Shown here in pieces: positions 35,761 through 44,950 of a stretch of DNA of 64,000 nt. Position numbers and translations under genes: made by a program. The DNA is from Bradyrhizobium manausense (lineage in GTDB: Bacteria; Pseudomonadota; Alphaproteobacteria; Rhizobiales; Xanthobacteraceae), in NCBI RefSeq assembly GCF_018130615.1, contig NZ_JAFCKB010000005.1:371246-435245 (forward strand). The letters run 5' to 3'. The number at the start of each line of letters is the position of its first letter. The stretch's first letter is position 1. Under the pieces are notes generated by a model. That model saw only the letters and a program-made list of their open reading frames with translations. It searched no databases and was not told the DNA's origin.

Positions 35761-36081
35761 CTATGGACGCAGCGATCCGATATAGGCGGCAATGTCGGCG
35801 GCTTCGATCCGGCTCAAGGGAAAGTTCGGCATTTTCGGATGCGGGTCGAGCAGGAAGAAGGCAAGTTTCTCCGTACTGAAATCAGGCCTGCGCGCAACCG
35901 AGGCGAAGGAAGGTACATCGGCGCTGGCCTGGGTCTGGCTGCTTGTCACGACATGACAGCTTGCGCACCAGCGCCGGGCGAGATCGGCGCCATGATCGGC
36001 GTCGGCGGCAAGAGCGGGCAACGCACCGAGGCCCGAGACTGTCGCGAGCAGAAGCCAAGTTCGTCTCATGTATTCGCGCAT
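35761..36081 (-). CDS. Small periplasmic c-type cytochrome
   Basis: This 106-aa protein has a signal peptide, one heme site CASCH near residue 39, and a later Met ligand in HPKMPNFPLS. It is a single-heme class I cytochrome of unknown partner. Ends in GSLRP. Convergent with the phasin gene. Confidence 0.8.
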   Translation of the reverse strand: MREYMRRTWLLLATVSGLGALPALAADADHGADLARRWCASCHVVTSSQTQASADVPSFASVARRPDFSTEKLAFFLLDPHPKMPNFPLSRIEAADIAAYIGSLRP

Positions 36082-36356
36082 CCGAGCACCTGTCCAAATT
36101 CAATTGCAGGCCGTCGACCTAGCCGCAGCATGATCCCGGGAATTGTGAGAGGTCGATGCGGGCAATGATCGACCGCAGCAGCCTGCGGGCCGAACGATAG
36201 AGATGCCTCATAAACCCCGGCACCCTCGCTGGGGGCAGGCCAAGGCCCTCGGTATCAAGCCTTTGGGTATGGTGCGACACGCGCCTCTCCGATGCTGTAT
36301 GGCCCTTCTATCGTGGCCGGCGGGGAGTTGCGTTGATCTGCCGCAAAGCGTGCAGG

Positions 36357-37187
36357 CTAGTAGTCGCCGGGATTCATGATCATCGGGCTGGTCGTATCGG
36401 CCGGCGCCAGCGCGCTGCTGGCACTGTCGCGCAGGAAGCGATCGAGCGTTGCCTGGATCTTCTCCTTGACCGCATCGGGGCCGCGATCGCTCATCTCGGT
36501 GTGCTGCGCACCGGTATGAATGATGTCGATGCCGCGCGCCTTGGCCTCTTCCGGTGTAGGCAGCACGCCAGGGTCGGTCTGGAAATGCGGATCCTTGGAG
36601 CGGAACGACAGGATCTTCATGCGGTCGCTGAGGACGAAAGGCACCCGGAGATTGTCGAGCGTGATCACCTTCGACACGAGCTCGGGATGCTGCTTTGCGA
36701 CATACATGGACACGTCGCCGCCGTTGGAATGGCCGACCAGCGTGATGTGGTCGTAGTCGGCATTCGCCTGCCGTTCCTTCAACGTGTTCAGCACGTAGAG
36801 GATGTTGGCCTCACACCGCATATAGACTTCGCGCCGGCCGACATATTGCTGGCCGACATGGGTCATCAGGGGCGGGTCACTCGGCAGATCCTGCTGGATG
36901 CTGGCGACGAGATACCCGCGGGCCGCAAGCACGTTGGCAAGGAAGGAATATTCGGTGGCCTTGACGGTATTGCCATTGCTGATGATGGCGACCGGAAGCT
37001 TCCAGAGGCCGAGATTCGCCTTCGCCTCGTAGTCGCGCCGCACGGCAATCTCGACAGAGATCGGCCGCTGACGCGCAGCGTCGAACAATGACAGCATCTC
37101 GTGACGGATCGCGAATTTGCTGACGATAATGTACTGGCCCGCGGCAAGGACGCAGAGAAAGGCCAGAATGGCAAACACCCTCTTCAT
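36357..37187 (-). CDS. Exported alpha/beta-hydrolase
   Basis: This 276-aa protein has an N-terminal membrane/signal segment (VFAILAFLCVLAAGQYII). The nucleophile elbow is GHSNGG (Ser near 152), and a C-terminal His (GAQHTEM) completes the catalytic set. The pattern fits a serine esterase or platelet-activating-factor-acetylhydrolase-like enzyme. The substrate is unknown. Confidence 0.75.
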   Translation of the reverse strand: MKRVFAILAFLCVLAAGQYIIVSKFAIRHEMLSLFDAARQRPISVEIAVRRDYEAKANLGLWKLPVAIISNGNTVKATEYSFLANVLAARGYLVASIQQDLPSDPPLMTHVGQQYVGRREVYMRCEANILYVLNTLKERQANADYDHITLVGHSNGGDVSMYVAKQHPELVSKVITLDNLRVPFVLSDRMKILSFRSKDPHFQTDPGVLPTPEEAKARGIDIIHTGAQHTEMSDRGPDAVKEKIQATLDRFLRDSASSALAPADTTSPMIMNPGDY

Positions 37188-37327
37188 GGTTCCGTCTCAA
37201 TCACTTTTGACTGAAAATGGCTATTGAAAACCCCCGGATCGAGCGATCGTGAGCACGTTACGGGATTAAATTTAGGCAAGTCTGTGAGGAAGGCCGCAAA
37301 ATGGGCCGCATCGAGGGCCGCCCCTGG

Positions 37328-39124
37328 TTAGAGACAGCCGTTTCTGCCGCGTTCGGGGCAGAGCCTGAACGCGCTCGACAGGGTAAACAGGAAGCGGGGG
37401 CTGCGGCGTTCATTGTCGGGCGCGCGGTAGCTCAAGGGCACGGCCACCGCGAGATCGGCCTGGAGATCCTGCGGCAGGAAGAACCGTACGCCGGCGCCGG
37501 CTGACGTCAGCGCCAAGCCGTCGCTCGGCCGATAGCCGTCGTTCCAGACTGCGCCGGCGTCGCCGAAGGCGTAGAGCTGGTAGCCGCTCCAGTAGCGGAA
37601 ATTGAGCTTCTGGTCGAAGCGCAGTTCGAGCGAGCCGGCGAGACCGTTGTCGCCGCTGATCTCGGCCGAACCATAGCCGCGGCCGAAGGCTGCGCCGCCA
37701 AGGTAGAATTGCTGTGAGGTGAACAGCGGCCGCGACGCAGTCTGGCTCGCCGCAGACAGCTTTAGCGACCAGGCGTCGTTGAGGGTCTGGTAGCGCGTGA
37801 ACCAGAAGTTCAGAACCGAGAAATTCGAGGACGCGCCGTCCCGCGACAGCAGATCGTCGCCGAAATGCGAGGCGCCGAAGACGTCGAGGCCCTGGCGAAA
37901 GGTCATCGTCGTGTAGTTGGTGCCGCCGAAATTATCCTGGAGGCGGTAGTCCGCAGTGAGGCTCGCGGTCCTGATGTGGTCGTTGTACCAGGGACCGTAG
38001 AGGTCGTGTTCCGACACGTTGCTGAAGGTCGTCGCCGCAGTCAGGACCAGCGAGGATGATTGCGACTGTAGAGGGACGATGCTGGCACGCAGTTCGAATG
38101 CCTCGGTCGTGGTGATGTCACTGTCGAGGCGCCGGGCATCGCCCGGTCGAACGGCGCTGTAGAGGACGGATCCGCCAAGCCGCACGCCGTCGACGCCGAC
38201 CGGTGCGTCATAGGACAGCCGTCCGAAGCCGAGCTCGCGCGGGTCGTTCGCGATGGTCGAGAGGTTGACCGCGAGCGCGTCGCCGGGCGTGAGGTAGGAG
38301 TTGAATGCGCCCGTTGCATAGGTCTGCCAGGGACCGACCGACGACGAGCCGAGATTGTCCAGACCGAACGAGGTGAAGACGTGCCAGGTCTTCAAATAGA
38401 CGGTGAGACGGAAGCGACCGGTCGCACCTCCGATCTCGTCCAGCGCGGTATCTGTGATCCGAACGCCCGGCCTGCCGTTGATGAGAAAGAGCTGGCGTTC
38501 AAGCGTCGCGAGGCGTGACGGCTGCTCAACCAGGACCGGCCCGAGCACCGGCCTCACGCCGAACTGCTCGGCCCCATCGCCTTTCAGCTCGGCCTCGACG
38601 ATGGCGCCTTCGATCACCTGGATCCGGACCCGGCCGTCGGCGATGTCCTGCGGGGGCACGATCGCCCGGCTCAGATGGAAGCCCTGGGCGCGGTAGAGAT
38701 CGCTGATCGCACCTGCGATCGTGGCGAGGTCGGCTTGCGAGACCTTCTTGCCGAGATAGGGCTGGTAAGTCGCGCCGATGCGGTCCTGCGGGATGGCGTG
38801 GGAGCCGCTGACATCGATGCCGCGCAGCACAAACTGCGGCCTGGTATCTCCGCCCGTATTGGGGCGGCCGACCGATGGCAGCTTCACCGGAGGCCGGCCC
38901 AAAGATTCCTGCTCTGTTTGGTTTTCAAAGTATTTCTCTGGCTGTCGGGGATCGAACCCGGGGGCATTCGCCTGCTGCGCGAAGGCCTGCGAAACTCCCG
39001 CGAAGATCGGCGCCACCAACACCAACGCGGTAAGGAGGTGCCGCTTCTCAACTCGCGCACCGAGCCGTTCTCCGTAGTTCGACGGAGAGGTGCCCAGGAG
39101 CCGGTAAAGGTTCATTAGCCGCAT
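37328..39124 (-). CDS. TpsB-type outer-membrane transporter (ShlB/FhaC/HecB family)
   Basis: This 598-aa protein has a signal peptide, then a Pro-rich linker and two POTRA-type domains (FVLRGIDVSGSHAI and GRVRIQVIEGAIVEAEL mark them). A 16-strand barrel follows, with FGRGYGSAEISGDNGLAGSLE (the VRGY/F-type motif of TpsB proteins) before the final strands. It exports a large TpsA adhesin or hemolysin across the outer membrane. No TpsA gene is in view. It is divergent from the FecR-domain gene, as in some accessory signalling clusters. Confidence 0.82.
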   Translation of the reverse strand: MRLMNLYRLLGTSPSNYGERLGARVEKRHLLTALVLVAPIFAGVSQAFAQQANAPGFDPRQPEKYFENQTEQESLGRPPVKLPSVGRPNTGGDTRPQFVLRGIDVSGSHAIPQDRIGATYQPYLGKKVSQADLATIAGAISDLYRAQGFHLSRAIVPPQDIADGRVRIQVIEGAIVEAELKGDGAEQFGVRPVLGPVLVEQPSRLATLERQLFLINGRPGVRITDTALDEIGGATGRFRLTVYLKTWHVFTSFGLDNLGSSSVGPWQTYATGAFNSYLTPGDALAVNLSTIANDPRELGFGRLSYDAPVGVDGVRLGGSVLYSAVRPGDARRLDSDITTTEAFELRASIVPLQSQSSSLVLTAATTFSNVSEHDLYGPWYNDHIRTASLTADYRLQDNFGGTNYTTMTFRQGLDVFGASHFGDDLLSRDGASSNFSVLNFWFTRYQTLNDAWSLKLSAASQTASRPLFTSQQFYLGGAAFGRGYGSAEISGDNGLAGSLELRFDQKLNFRYWSGYQLYAFGDAGAVWNDGYRPSDGLALTSAGAGVRFFLPQDLQADLAVAVPLSYRAPDNERRSPRFLFTLSSAFRLCPERGRNGCL

Positions 39125-39254
39125 GATTTTTCTTAGTTTTTTATGGTCAATGAATCGTTAATGCGACTGCTCCGCTGTCCGCTGCCCGCTAAGTCTATGT
39201 TGAGTGATTTTGAGTACGCCTCAGGACTGGCTGTAACGCGGACCGAGGATTGTC

Positions 39255-40493
39255 ATGCTGGGGAGAGTTGGAGTGCGGTGCACCTTGATGGCTGCGCTGA
39301 TCCTGGGAACGGTGTCCGGTGCATCCGCTGCGGATGACGGCGTCTGGTCGGTCAGCAAGTCGTCGGGCGAGGTCTGGCTCGCCACCAACGGCGCCCAGCA
39401 GGTGTCGTTGAACCAGGAAGAGACGCTGAAGCCGGGCGATACCATTCGCACCGGGCGCAACGGGCGCGTGCTGCTTGTTCGCGGCGAAGAGACGATTTTG
39501 ATCGCTCCCAATTCGGTGGTCGGCGTGCCAGCCGAGAAGAAGGAGGGACTTTCGACCACCATTATCCAGCAGGCGGGTTCGATCCTGCTCGAGGTCGAGA
39601 AGCGCAACGTCAAGCATTTCGAGGTCGAGACCCCCTATCTCGCCGCTGTGGTCAAGGGAACGCATTTCAGCGTCACAGTGGGCGCAGGCAGCACCAAGGT
39701 TGGCGTGCTCCGCGGCCAGGTTGAAGTCTCCGATTTCAAGACCGGCCAGATCGCCCAGGTGATGCCGGGACAGGTGGCGACCGCCTTCGAGCATGGCAAG
39801 CCTGGCCTCAGCCTGAGCGGTGCCGGCACCCTCAATCCGATCGAGCAAGGCAAGCCGCGCGCTTCGACGATCGAGCGCGTTCCCGTGCCGAAGTCGGGTC
39901 TGCCGATGCCGCGCAATGCGGCGAACGGCCATGCTGTTCATGCGTTAGGGCCGATCGACAAGGGGAGCAAGGCAGCTGGTGTGTCGACGCAGTCGCGCCA
40001 TGCAAGCGGAGCTCACGTGCCCAAGGCCGGCGTGGTGCGCATCTCGAGCTCGCTCGGCGAGGTCAAGCTGAATTTCCGTAAGGTCACGCATGGGCTCGCC
40101 CACGAGTCGGTCGCGCCAGGGCACGTGCGCAACGCGAACGCCAGCACCGATACCGTGTGGAGCGATAGCAAGGCCAGCACGACGACCACTGCGACCAACA
40201 GCTCGACCGTCACTGCGGTCACTGTGAGCGCCGCATCTGCTTCCAGCGCCGCATCGACCTCGTCAAGCGCAACGACGACTGTTGCGACCACCGCCGGCTC
40301 GACCAAGGATGCGACCGGCGGCAGCAGTGGCGGACAATCCGGCGGCAACAGCAATTCCGGCAAAGGGAATGGAGGCAGCGACGACAATAGCGCCACCGGC
40401 AACGGCAAGGGCAACAACGGTAACGGCAACGGAAATGGCGGCGGTAACGGCAGCAACGGCCACGGCAATGCCTACGGCCACAACAAGCACTAA
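39255..40493 (+). CDS. FecR-domain periplasmic protein with Gly/Asn-rich tail
   Basis: This 412-aa protein has a signal peptide (cleaved near GASA|AD). A FecR domain (about residues 30-160) includes PGDTIRTGRNGRVLLVRGE and PYLAAVVKGTHFSV. The C-terminal 120 residues are low complexity: Ser/Thr/Ala, then Gly/Asn/Ser repeats ending YGHNKH. FecR domains elsewhere sense outer-membrane signals. It has no sigma/anti-sigma partner here; instead a CHASE2 signalling protein follows 57 bases downstream. Confidence 0.8.
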   Translation: MLGRVGVRCTLMAALILGTVSGASAADDGVWSVSKSSGEVWLATNGAQQVSLNQEETLKPGDTIRTGRNGRVLLVRGEETILIAPNSVVGVPAEKKEGLSTTIIQQAGSILLEVEKRNVKHFEVETPYLAAVVKGTHFSVTVGAGSTKVGVLRGQVEVSDFKTGQIAQVMPGQVATAFEHGKPGLSLSGAGTLNPIEQGKPRASTIERVPVPKSGLPMPRNAANGHAVHALGPIDKGSKAAGVSTQSRHASGAHVPKAGVVRISSSLGEVKLNFRKVTHGLAHESVAPGHVRNANASTDTVWSDSKASTTTTATNSSTVTAVTVSAASASSAASTSSSATTTVATTAGSTKDATGGSSGGQSGGNSNSGKGNGGSDDNSATGNGKGNNGNGNGNGGGNGSNGHGNAYGHNKH

Positions 40494-40550
40494 AGCGATT
40501 TCCTAGGGGACGAGGGGGCGCGCTTGCAGAAGCGAGCGCGGGAGGATCGG

Positions 40551-43289
40551 GTGAAACGCTATCGGCCGCATATTCTTGTCGTGATCGCGCTGGCGGTCGT
40601 GCTGTCCACCGGATGGCACGGCGCGCTTCGCAATGCGCTCACGGATCTCCGTTTCGCATGGCAATCGCGCTCCGCCACCGGCAACGTCGTCGTGGTTGCG
40701 ATTGACGCGCCCTCGATCGATCAGATCGGGGTGTGGCCTTGGCCGCGCCGCCTGCACGCCGACCTGTTGCACCGGCTCGAGGCCGCTGGCGCGCAGGACG
40801 TGGCCTTCGACATCGATTTCAGCTCGCCGTCGGATCCGGCCTCTGACGAGGCCTTCCTCAAAGCGCTTCGGGAGGTCGGCGGCTCGACGATCCTGCCGTC
40901 CTTCAAGCAGCCGACGCCAAATGGTGGCGCGGCTCACATCAATCGTCCCCTGAAGCCCTTCGGCAACCAATCGTGGCCGGCCGTCGTCAATGTCGCGGTT
41001 GAATCCGATGGGCTCGTTCGCCGCTATCCGGTCGGCGAGAAGCTTGGTGATGCCCAGATACCCTCGATGGCCGTCGTGCTGGCCGGGCAGGACGTCAATC
41101 GACGGCCGGCTTTCCTGATCGACTTCAGCATCCGGGCGGCGTCTATTCCCATTGTTTCCTATGCCGACGTGCTGCGGGGCAGCGCTGCGGCGCTTGACAG
41201 GCTGAGGGACAAGAAAGTCATCGTCGGCGCCACGGCGCTCGAACTGGGCGACCGATTCAGTGTGCCGAACGGCCGCATCGTCGCGGGCCCTGTCCTCCAG
41301 GCACTGGCGGCTGAATCTGTCCTGCAGAACCGCATGCTGCGCTGGACGTCCGATGCCGGCATGATCGCTGGCCTCGGCGTCATCTGCCTGCTGATGATGT
41401 ATTCATGGCGCCGTGTCGCACCGGGCGTCCGCGTCGCGATCCTGGTCGCAGCCGGAGCAGGCATCGAACTGGGCGCGGTTCTCGTGCAGGAACATTGGCC
41501 CCTCGTCATCGACACGTCGCTGTTCCACATCGCGATCGTCGCTTATCTGACGGCGATTGCGCTGGATGAGATCGATTTCCGCAGCCTGCTGGGACGTATT
41601 GCCGAAAGCCGCTTTCACCGTATTGCGATGTCGCTCGGCGATGGCCTCGTCTGCACCGACGAACATCACCGGATCACGGTTTGGAATCCGGGCGCGAGTG
41701 CGATCTTCGGCTATATGCCGACCGAGATGATCGGTCGCCCGTTCGAGACGCTTTGTGCGATTCCGGCGGAAGCCGGCACAAAGACTTTTGCCATCCGCGA
41801 CGCTGCACGCCAGGCCTTGCTGGTCCCCGGCGGCGCCGTTGTCGTCGAGTTTGAGGGACGGCGCAAGAATGGCGAGACCTTTCCGGTCGAGGCGAGTTTT
41901 TCGGGGTGGCAGGGAACGGAGGGCTTCCAATATGGCGCGATCCTGCGCGACATCTCGGTGCGCAAGCGCGAGGCCGAACGCGTCAGATACCTCGCCGAAT
42001 ATGATGCGCTGACCGGTCTTGCCAACCGCAACACCCTCCATGCGGGCCTCAGCAGCCTGATCGCTGCTGCGGAGCGGCGGTCCTCCGAGGTTGCGCTGCT
42101 CGTGCTGGGGCTGGACGGCTTTCAGCAGATCAACGACATGCTTGGACACTCGGCCGGCGACCTGGTGCTCCGGGCGGTGGCTGAGCGCCTGCGGGTCGAA
42201 TCCGATAGCAGGGCGGTCGTCGCCCGGCTCGGCGGTGACGAGTTCGCAATTGCGCTGGATTGCGCAGGAGAGCCGGTTGCCGCGTTCGCCGAGCGGATCG
42301 CGCGTGCCTTCGAGACGCCGCTTGCAACGGGTACGCGCCAGCATCGGGTCAGGATCAGCATGGGTATTGCCGTCTACCCGGACGGTGGACAGAACGCAGA
42401 CGATCTCCTGGGCAATGGCCACCTAGCGCTGACAAAGGCAAAGCTGACGCGGCGCGGCGGTCATGTGATCTTCGAGAGCGCGATCAGGCAGGAGCTGGAA
42501 AGCCGGTTGACGCTGGAGAGCGAACTGGCGCTTGCCGCGGATCGCGGCGAGTTCGAGCTGTTCTACCAGCCCCAGGTTCGCCTGATCGATGGCCGCCTGA
42601 CTGGCGCCGAAGCACTGATCCGCTGGCGGCACCCGGTTCGCGGCTACGTCTCTCCCGGAGAGTTCATGCCCATCGTCAACACCTCGGCACTGTCCGAGCG
42701 GATCGCTGGCTGGGTGATGGAGACGGCCGCCCGCCAAGCACGTGCGTGGGAATTGTCGGGCAATGCGGTGCGCGTTGCCGTCAACCTCTCGCCATCGCAA
42801 CTCCAATCCGGCGATCTCGCGCATTCGGTCGCGGAGTTGCTGGGGACGACGGGACTTACCCCTTCGCTACTCGAGGTGGAGGTGACCGAGGACATCCTGC
42901 TGCATGACGAGGTTCGCGTGCTCGACATGTTCAAGCGAATCCAGCAGCTCGGCGTCCGCATCCTGTTCGACGATTTCGGCACGGGCTATGCAAGCCTGAG
43001 CTATCTGAAGAAGTTTCCGCTCGATGGGCTCAAGATCGACCGCTCGTTCGTGCTCGATCTGCTTACCGATTCCGATGATGCGGCCATCGTGGGCTCGACC
43101 ATCGGCCTCAGCAAACAGCTTGGCCTGACGATTGTTGCCGAAGGAATCGAGAATCGCGCTACGGCCGACTTCCTGGTCAGCATGGGGTGCGAGGAGGGGC
43201 AGGGCTATTTCTTCGGCCGTCCAATGCCTGCCGAGGCGTTCGAGAAGAAATTCTTGACGGCGGGGCTCGAAGCCGTCAGCGCAGCTTAA
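40551..43289 (+). CDS. CHASE2-PAS-GGDEF-EAL signalling protein
   Basis: This 912-aa membrane protein starts at GTG with GGAGG upstream. The order is an N-terminal helix, a periplasmic CHASE2 domain (about 30-260), three membrane helices (about 270-340), PAS (about 360-480), GGDEF (motif intact near 560) and EAL (EAL motif near 685; DDFGTGYASLSYLKKFPLDG and EGIEN intact). It can in principle make and break cyclic di-GMP. The product-inhibition RxxD site before GGDEF is absent. It follows the FecR gene. Confidence 0.87.
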   Translation: MKRYRPHILVVIALAVVLSTGWHGALRNALTDLRFAWQSRSATGNVVVVAIDAPSIDQIGVWPWPRRLHADLLHRLEAAGAQDVAFDIDFSSPSDPASDEAFLKALREVGGSTILPSFKQPTPNGGAAHINRPLKPFGNQSWPAVVNVAVESDGLVRRYPVGEKLGDAQIPSMAVVLAGQDVNRRPAFLIDFSIRAASIPIVSYADVLRGSAAALDRLRDKKVIVGATALELGDRFSVPNGRIVAGPVLQALAAESVLQNRMLRWTSDAGMIAGLGVICLLMMYSWRRVAPGVRVAILVAAGAGIELGAVLVQEHWPLVIDTSLFHIAIVAYLTAIALDEIDFRSLLGRIAESRFHRIAMSLGDGLVCTDEHHRITVWNPGASAIFGYMPTEMIGRPFETLCAIPAEAGTKTFAIRDAARQALLVPGGAVVVEFEGRRKNGETFPVEASFSGWQGTEGFQYGAILRDISVRKREAERVRYLAEYDALTGLANRNTLHAGLSSLIAAAERRSSEVALLVLGLDGFQQINDMLGHSAGDLVLRAVAERLRVESDSRAVVARLGGDEFAIALDCAGEPVAAFAERIARAFETPLATGTRQHRVRISMGIAVYPDGGQNADDLLGNGHLALTKAKLTRRGGHVIFESAIRQELESRLTLESELALAADRGEFELFYQPQVRLIDGRLTGAEALIRWRHPVRGYVSPGEFMPIVNTSALSERIAGWVMETAARQARAWELSGNAVRVAVNLSPSQLQSGDLAHSVAELLGTTGLTPSLLEVEVTEDILLHDEVRVLDMFKRIQQLGVRILFDDFGTGYASLSYLKKFPLDGLKIDRSFVLDLLTDSDDAAIVGSTIGLSKQLGLTIVAEGIENRATADFLVSMGCEEGQGYFFGRPMPAEAFEKKFLTAGLEAVSAA

Positions 43290-43308
43290 GCAGGCTCGAT
43301 CGGGGTCG

Positions 43309-43569
43309 TTAGCGCCGGCGCGCGACTGCAACGCCAAAGAGGAAAGCGACGAACAGGCTGGCGAGGGGCGCTTCGCGCGTGATCGCTGCCACTGTCGCCA
43401 GCGGCCGTCCGGGCTTTCGCGCTTCATCGATCGCGTAGGTGAGGCGGTCGACGGCGGCTCGCAACCCTCCGGCGACCTCGCCGATGGTGTGGGACACGTC
43501 GGTCGCTGCGTCGAGGGCGCGCTCGGCCATGCCTGGCTGTTGGTTGGACTGCGGGATGTCCGTGCTCAA
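43309..43569 (-). CDS. Small membrane-anchored protein, ElaB/YqjD-like layout
   Basis: This 86-aa protein (TTG start with GGAG eight bases upstream; an ATG at 43530 is the alternative) has a helical soluble part and a C-terminal helix APLASLFVAFLFGVAVARRR. It resembles ElaB/YqjD/DUF883 proteins that tether to the inner membrane, by layout only. Confidence 0.55.
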   Translation of the reverse strand: MSTDIPQSNQQPGMAERALDAATDVSHTIGEVAGGLRAAVDRLTYAIDEARKPGRPLATVAAITREAPLASLFVAFLFGVAVARRR

Positions 43570-43600
43570 GCGCGATCTCCAGGATTGGCGAAAGAACTGA

Positions 43601-43704
43601 GGCCGGCACCTTTGGCTATCCGCGCGTGCGCTCGTTTTGAACAGCGGGTCGAAAGACCTTTGGCTATCCGCGACAGGCGCCGTTTTGAACGGCGGGTGCC
43701 GGCC
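43601..43704. repeat. Two 41-bp direct repeats enclosed by an 8-bp inverted repeat
   Basis: CCTTTGGCTATCCGCG-type units lie at 43609-43649 and 43657-43697 (period 48 bp; both also share CGTTTTGAAC and GCGGGT). The pair is bracketed by GGCCGGCA (43601-43608) and TGCCGGCC (43697-43704), exact complements. The block lies upstream of the small membrane-protein gene. Confidence 0.6.
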
Positions 43705-43811
43705 TTGAAGAGAAAATGCGGCGCTCGGCAATTTGTTCCGGTTTCCCCGTGAAACGACGGATGCGAATCTCTGTTACGCTGGTGCAGCGTCGCTGACCTC
43801 AGGAGATTGCC

Positions 43812-44789
43812 GTGACCGATCAAATCATCGCGGATCGAGCCCGGCGCATCGCGTTGCTGGGCGCGCCCATCGACATGGGCGCTTCGCAGCGCGGCACCTT
43901 GATGGGCCCTGCGGCGCTGAGGACCGCCGGCCTCGCTACGCTGCTCGAAAGCCTGGATTTCGAGGTCGTCGATTACGGCGACCTCTCCGTGGCCGAGGTC
44001 AGGGACCTCGCCGACAAGCCGCCGGAGAGGGCCAATCACTACCGCGAAATCCAGCGCTGGACGCGCATGCTCAGTCGTCGCGGCTATGAGATCGCACAAA
44101 CCGGCGCTCTGCCGATCTTCCTCGGCGGCGATCACACGCTGTCGATGGGGTCTGTCAATGCAATGGCGCGACATTGGCAGGAGCGTGGCCGCGAGCTGTT
44201 CGTGCTCTGGCTCGACGCCCATGCCGACTACAACACGCCGGAAACGACGATCACGGCCAATATGCACGGCATGTCGGCGGCGTTCCTCTGCGGCGAGGCC
44301 GGTCTCGATGGCCTGCTGGGAGATGATCCGCGCGCCTCGATCGACCCGGACAGGCTCGACCTGTTCGGGGCGCGCTCGATCGACAAGCTCGAGAAGGAGC
44401 TGATGCGCGCGCGCCGGATCAGGGTTGTCGACATGCGCCAGATCGACGAATTCGGCGTCGCGGTGCTGATCCGTCGCGTCATCGAGCGGGTCAAGGCCAG
44501 CAACGGCGTGCTGCATGTCAGCTTCGACGTCGATTTTCTCGACCCTTGCGTCGCGCCGGGCGTCGGCACCACCGTGCCGGGCGGCGCGACCTATCGCGAG
44601 GCGCATCTGATCATGGAGCTGCTGCACGATTCCGGGGTGGTGGGATCGGTGGACATCGTCGAGCTCAATCCGTTCCTGGATGAGCGTGGCCGCACTGCAC
44701 GCACCGCGGTCGAACTGATCGGCAGCCTGTTCGGCCAGCAGATCACCGATCGGCCGACACCCAGCAATGCGATCGCGCCGGGTGAGTGA
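43812..44789 (+). CDS. rocF: Arginase
   Basis: This 325-aa ureohydrolase has all manganese ligands: GGDHTLSMG (His), LDAHADYNTP (Asp-His-Asp) and SFDVDFLDPCVAPG (two Asp). APIDMGASQRGTLMGPAALR near the start is the arginase form rather than agmatinase. It converts arginine to ornithine and urea. GTG start with AGGAG upstream. Confidence 0.87.
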   Translation: MTDQIIADRARRIALLGAPIDMGASQRGTLMGPAALRTAGLATLLESLDFEVVDYGDLSVAEVRDLADKPPERANHYREIQRWTRMLSRRGYEIAQTGALPIFLGGDHTLSMGSVNAMARHWQERGRELFVLWLDAHADYNTPETTITANMHGMSAAFLCGEAGLDGLLGDDPRASIDPDRLDLFGARSIDKLEKELMRARRIRVVDMRQIDEFGVAVLIRRVIERVKASNGVLHVSFDVDFLDPCVAPGVGTTVPGGATYREAHLIMELLHDSGVVGSVDIVELNPFLDERGRTARTAVELIGSLFGQQITDRPTPSNAIAPGE

Positions 44790-44950
44790 CCCGCGTGTCT
44801 TTTTGTGCGTTGCAAGGAATGGAACTGCTGTCGCGGCCGGTGAATTTAGGTCAGTCCTGATCGAAATCGCCTGCTTTTGAAATGTACGCGAATTGCCAAC
44901 GTGCTTCGCGAAAGGTCTTATGCGGACCGAGCTTCAGCCGAGGGTCCGCC

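Noticed and set aside
43570-43731. N-terminal extension of the small membrane protein through the direct repeats
   Set aside because: It would need a TTG start with no ribosome site and gives Ser/Arg/Phe-rich sequence unlike the family; the repeats are better seen as noncoding.
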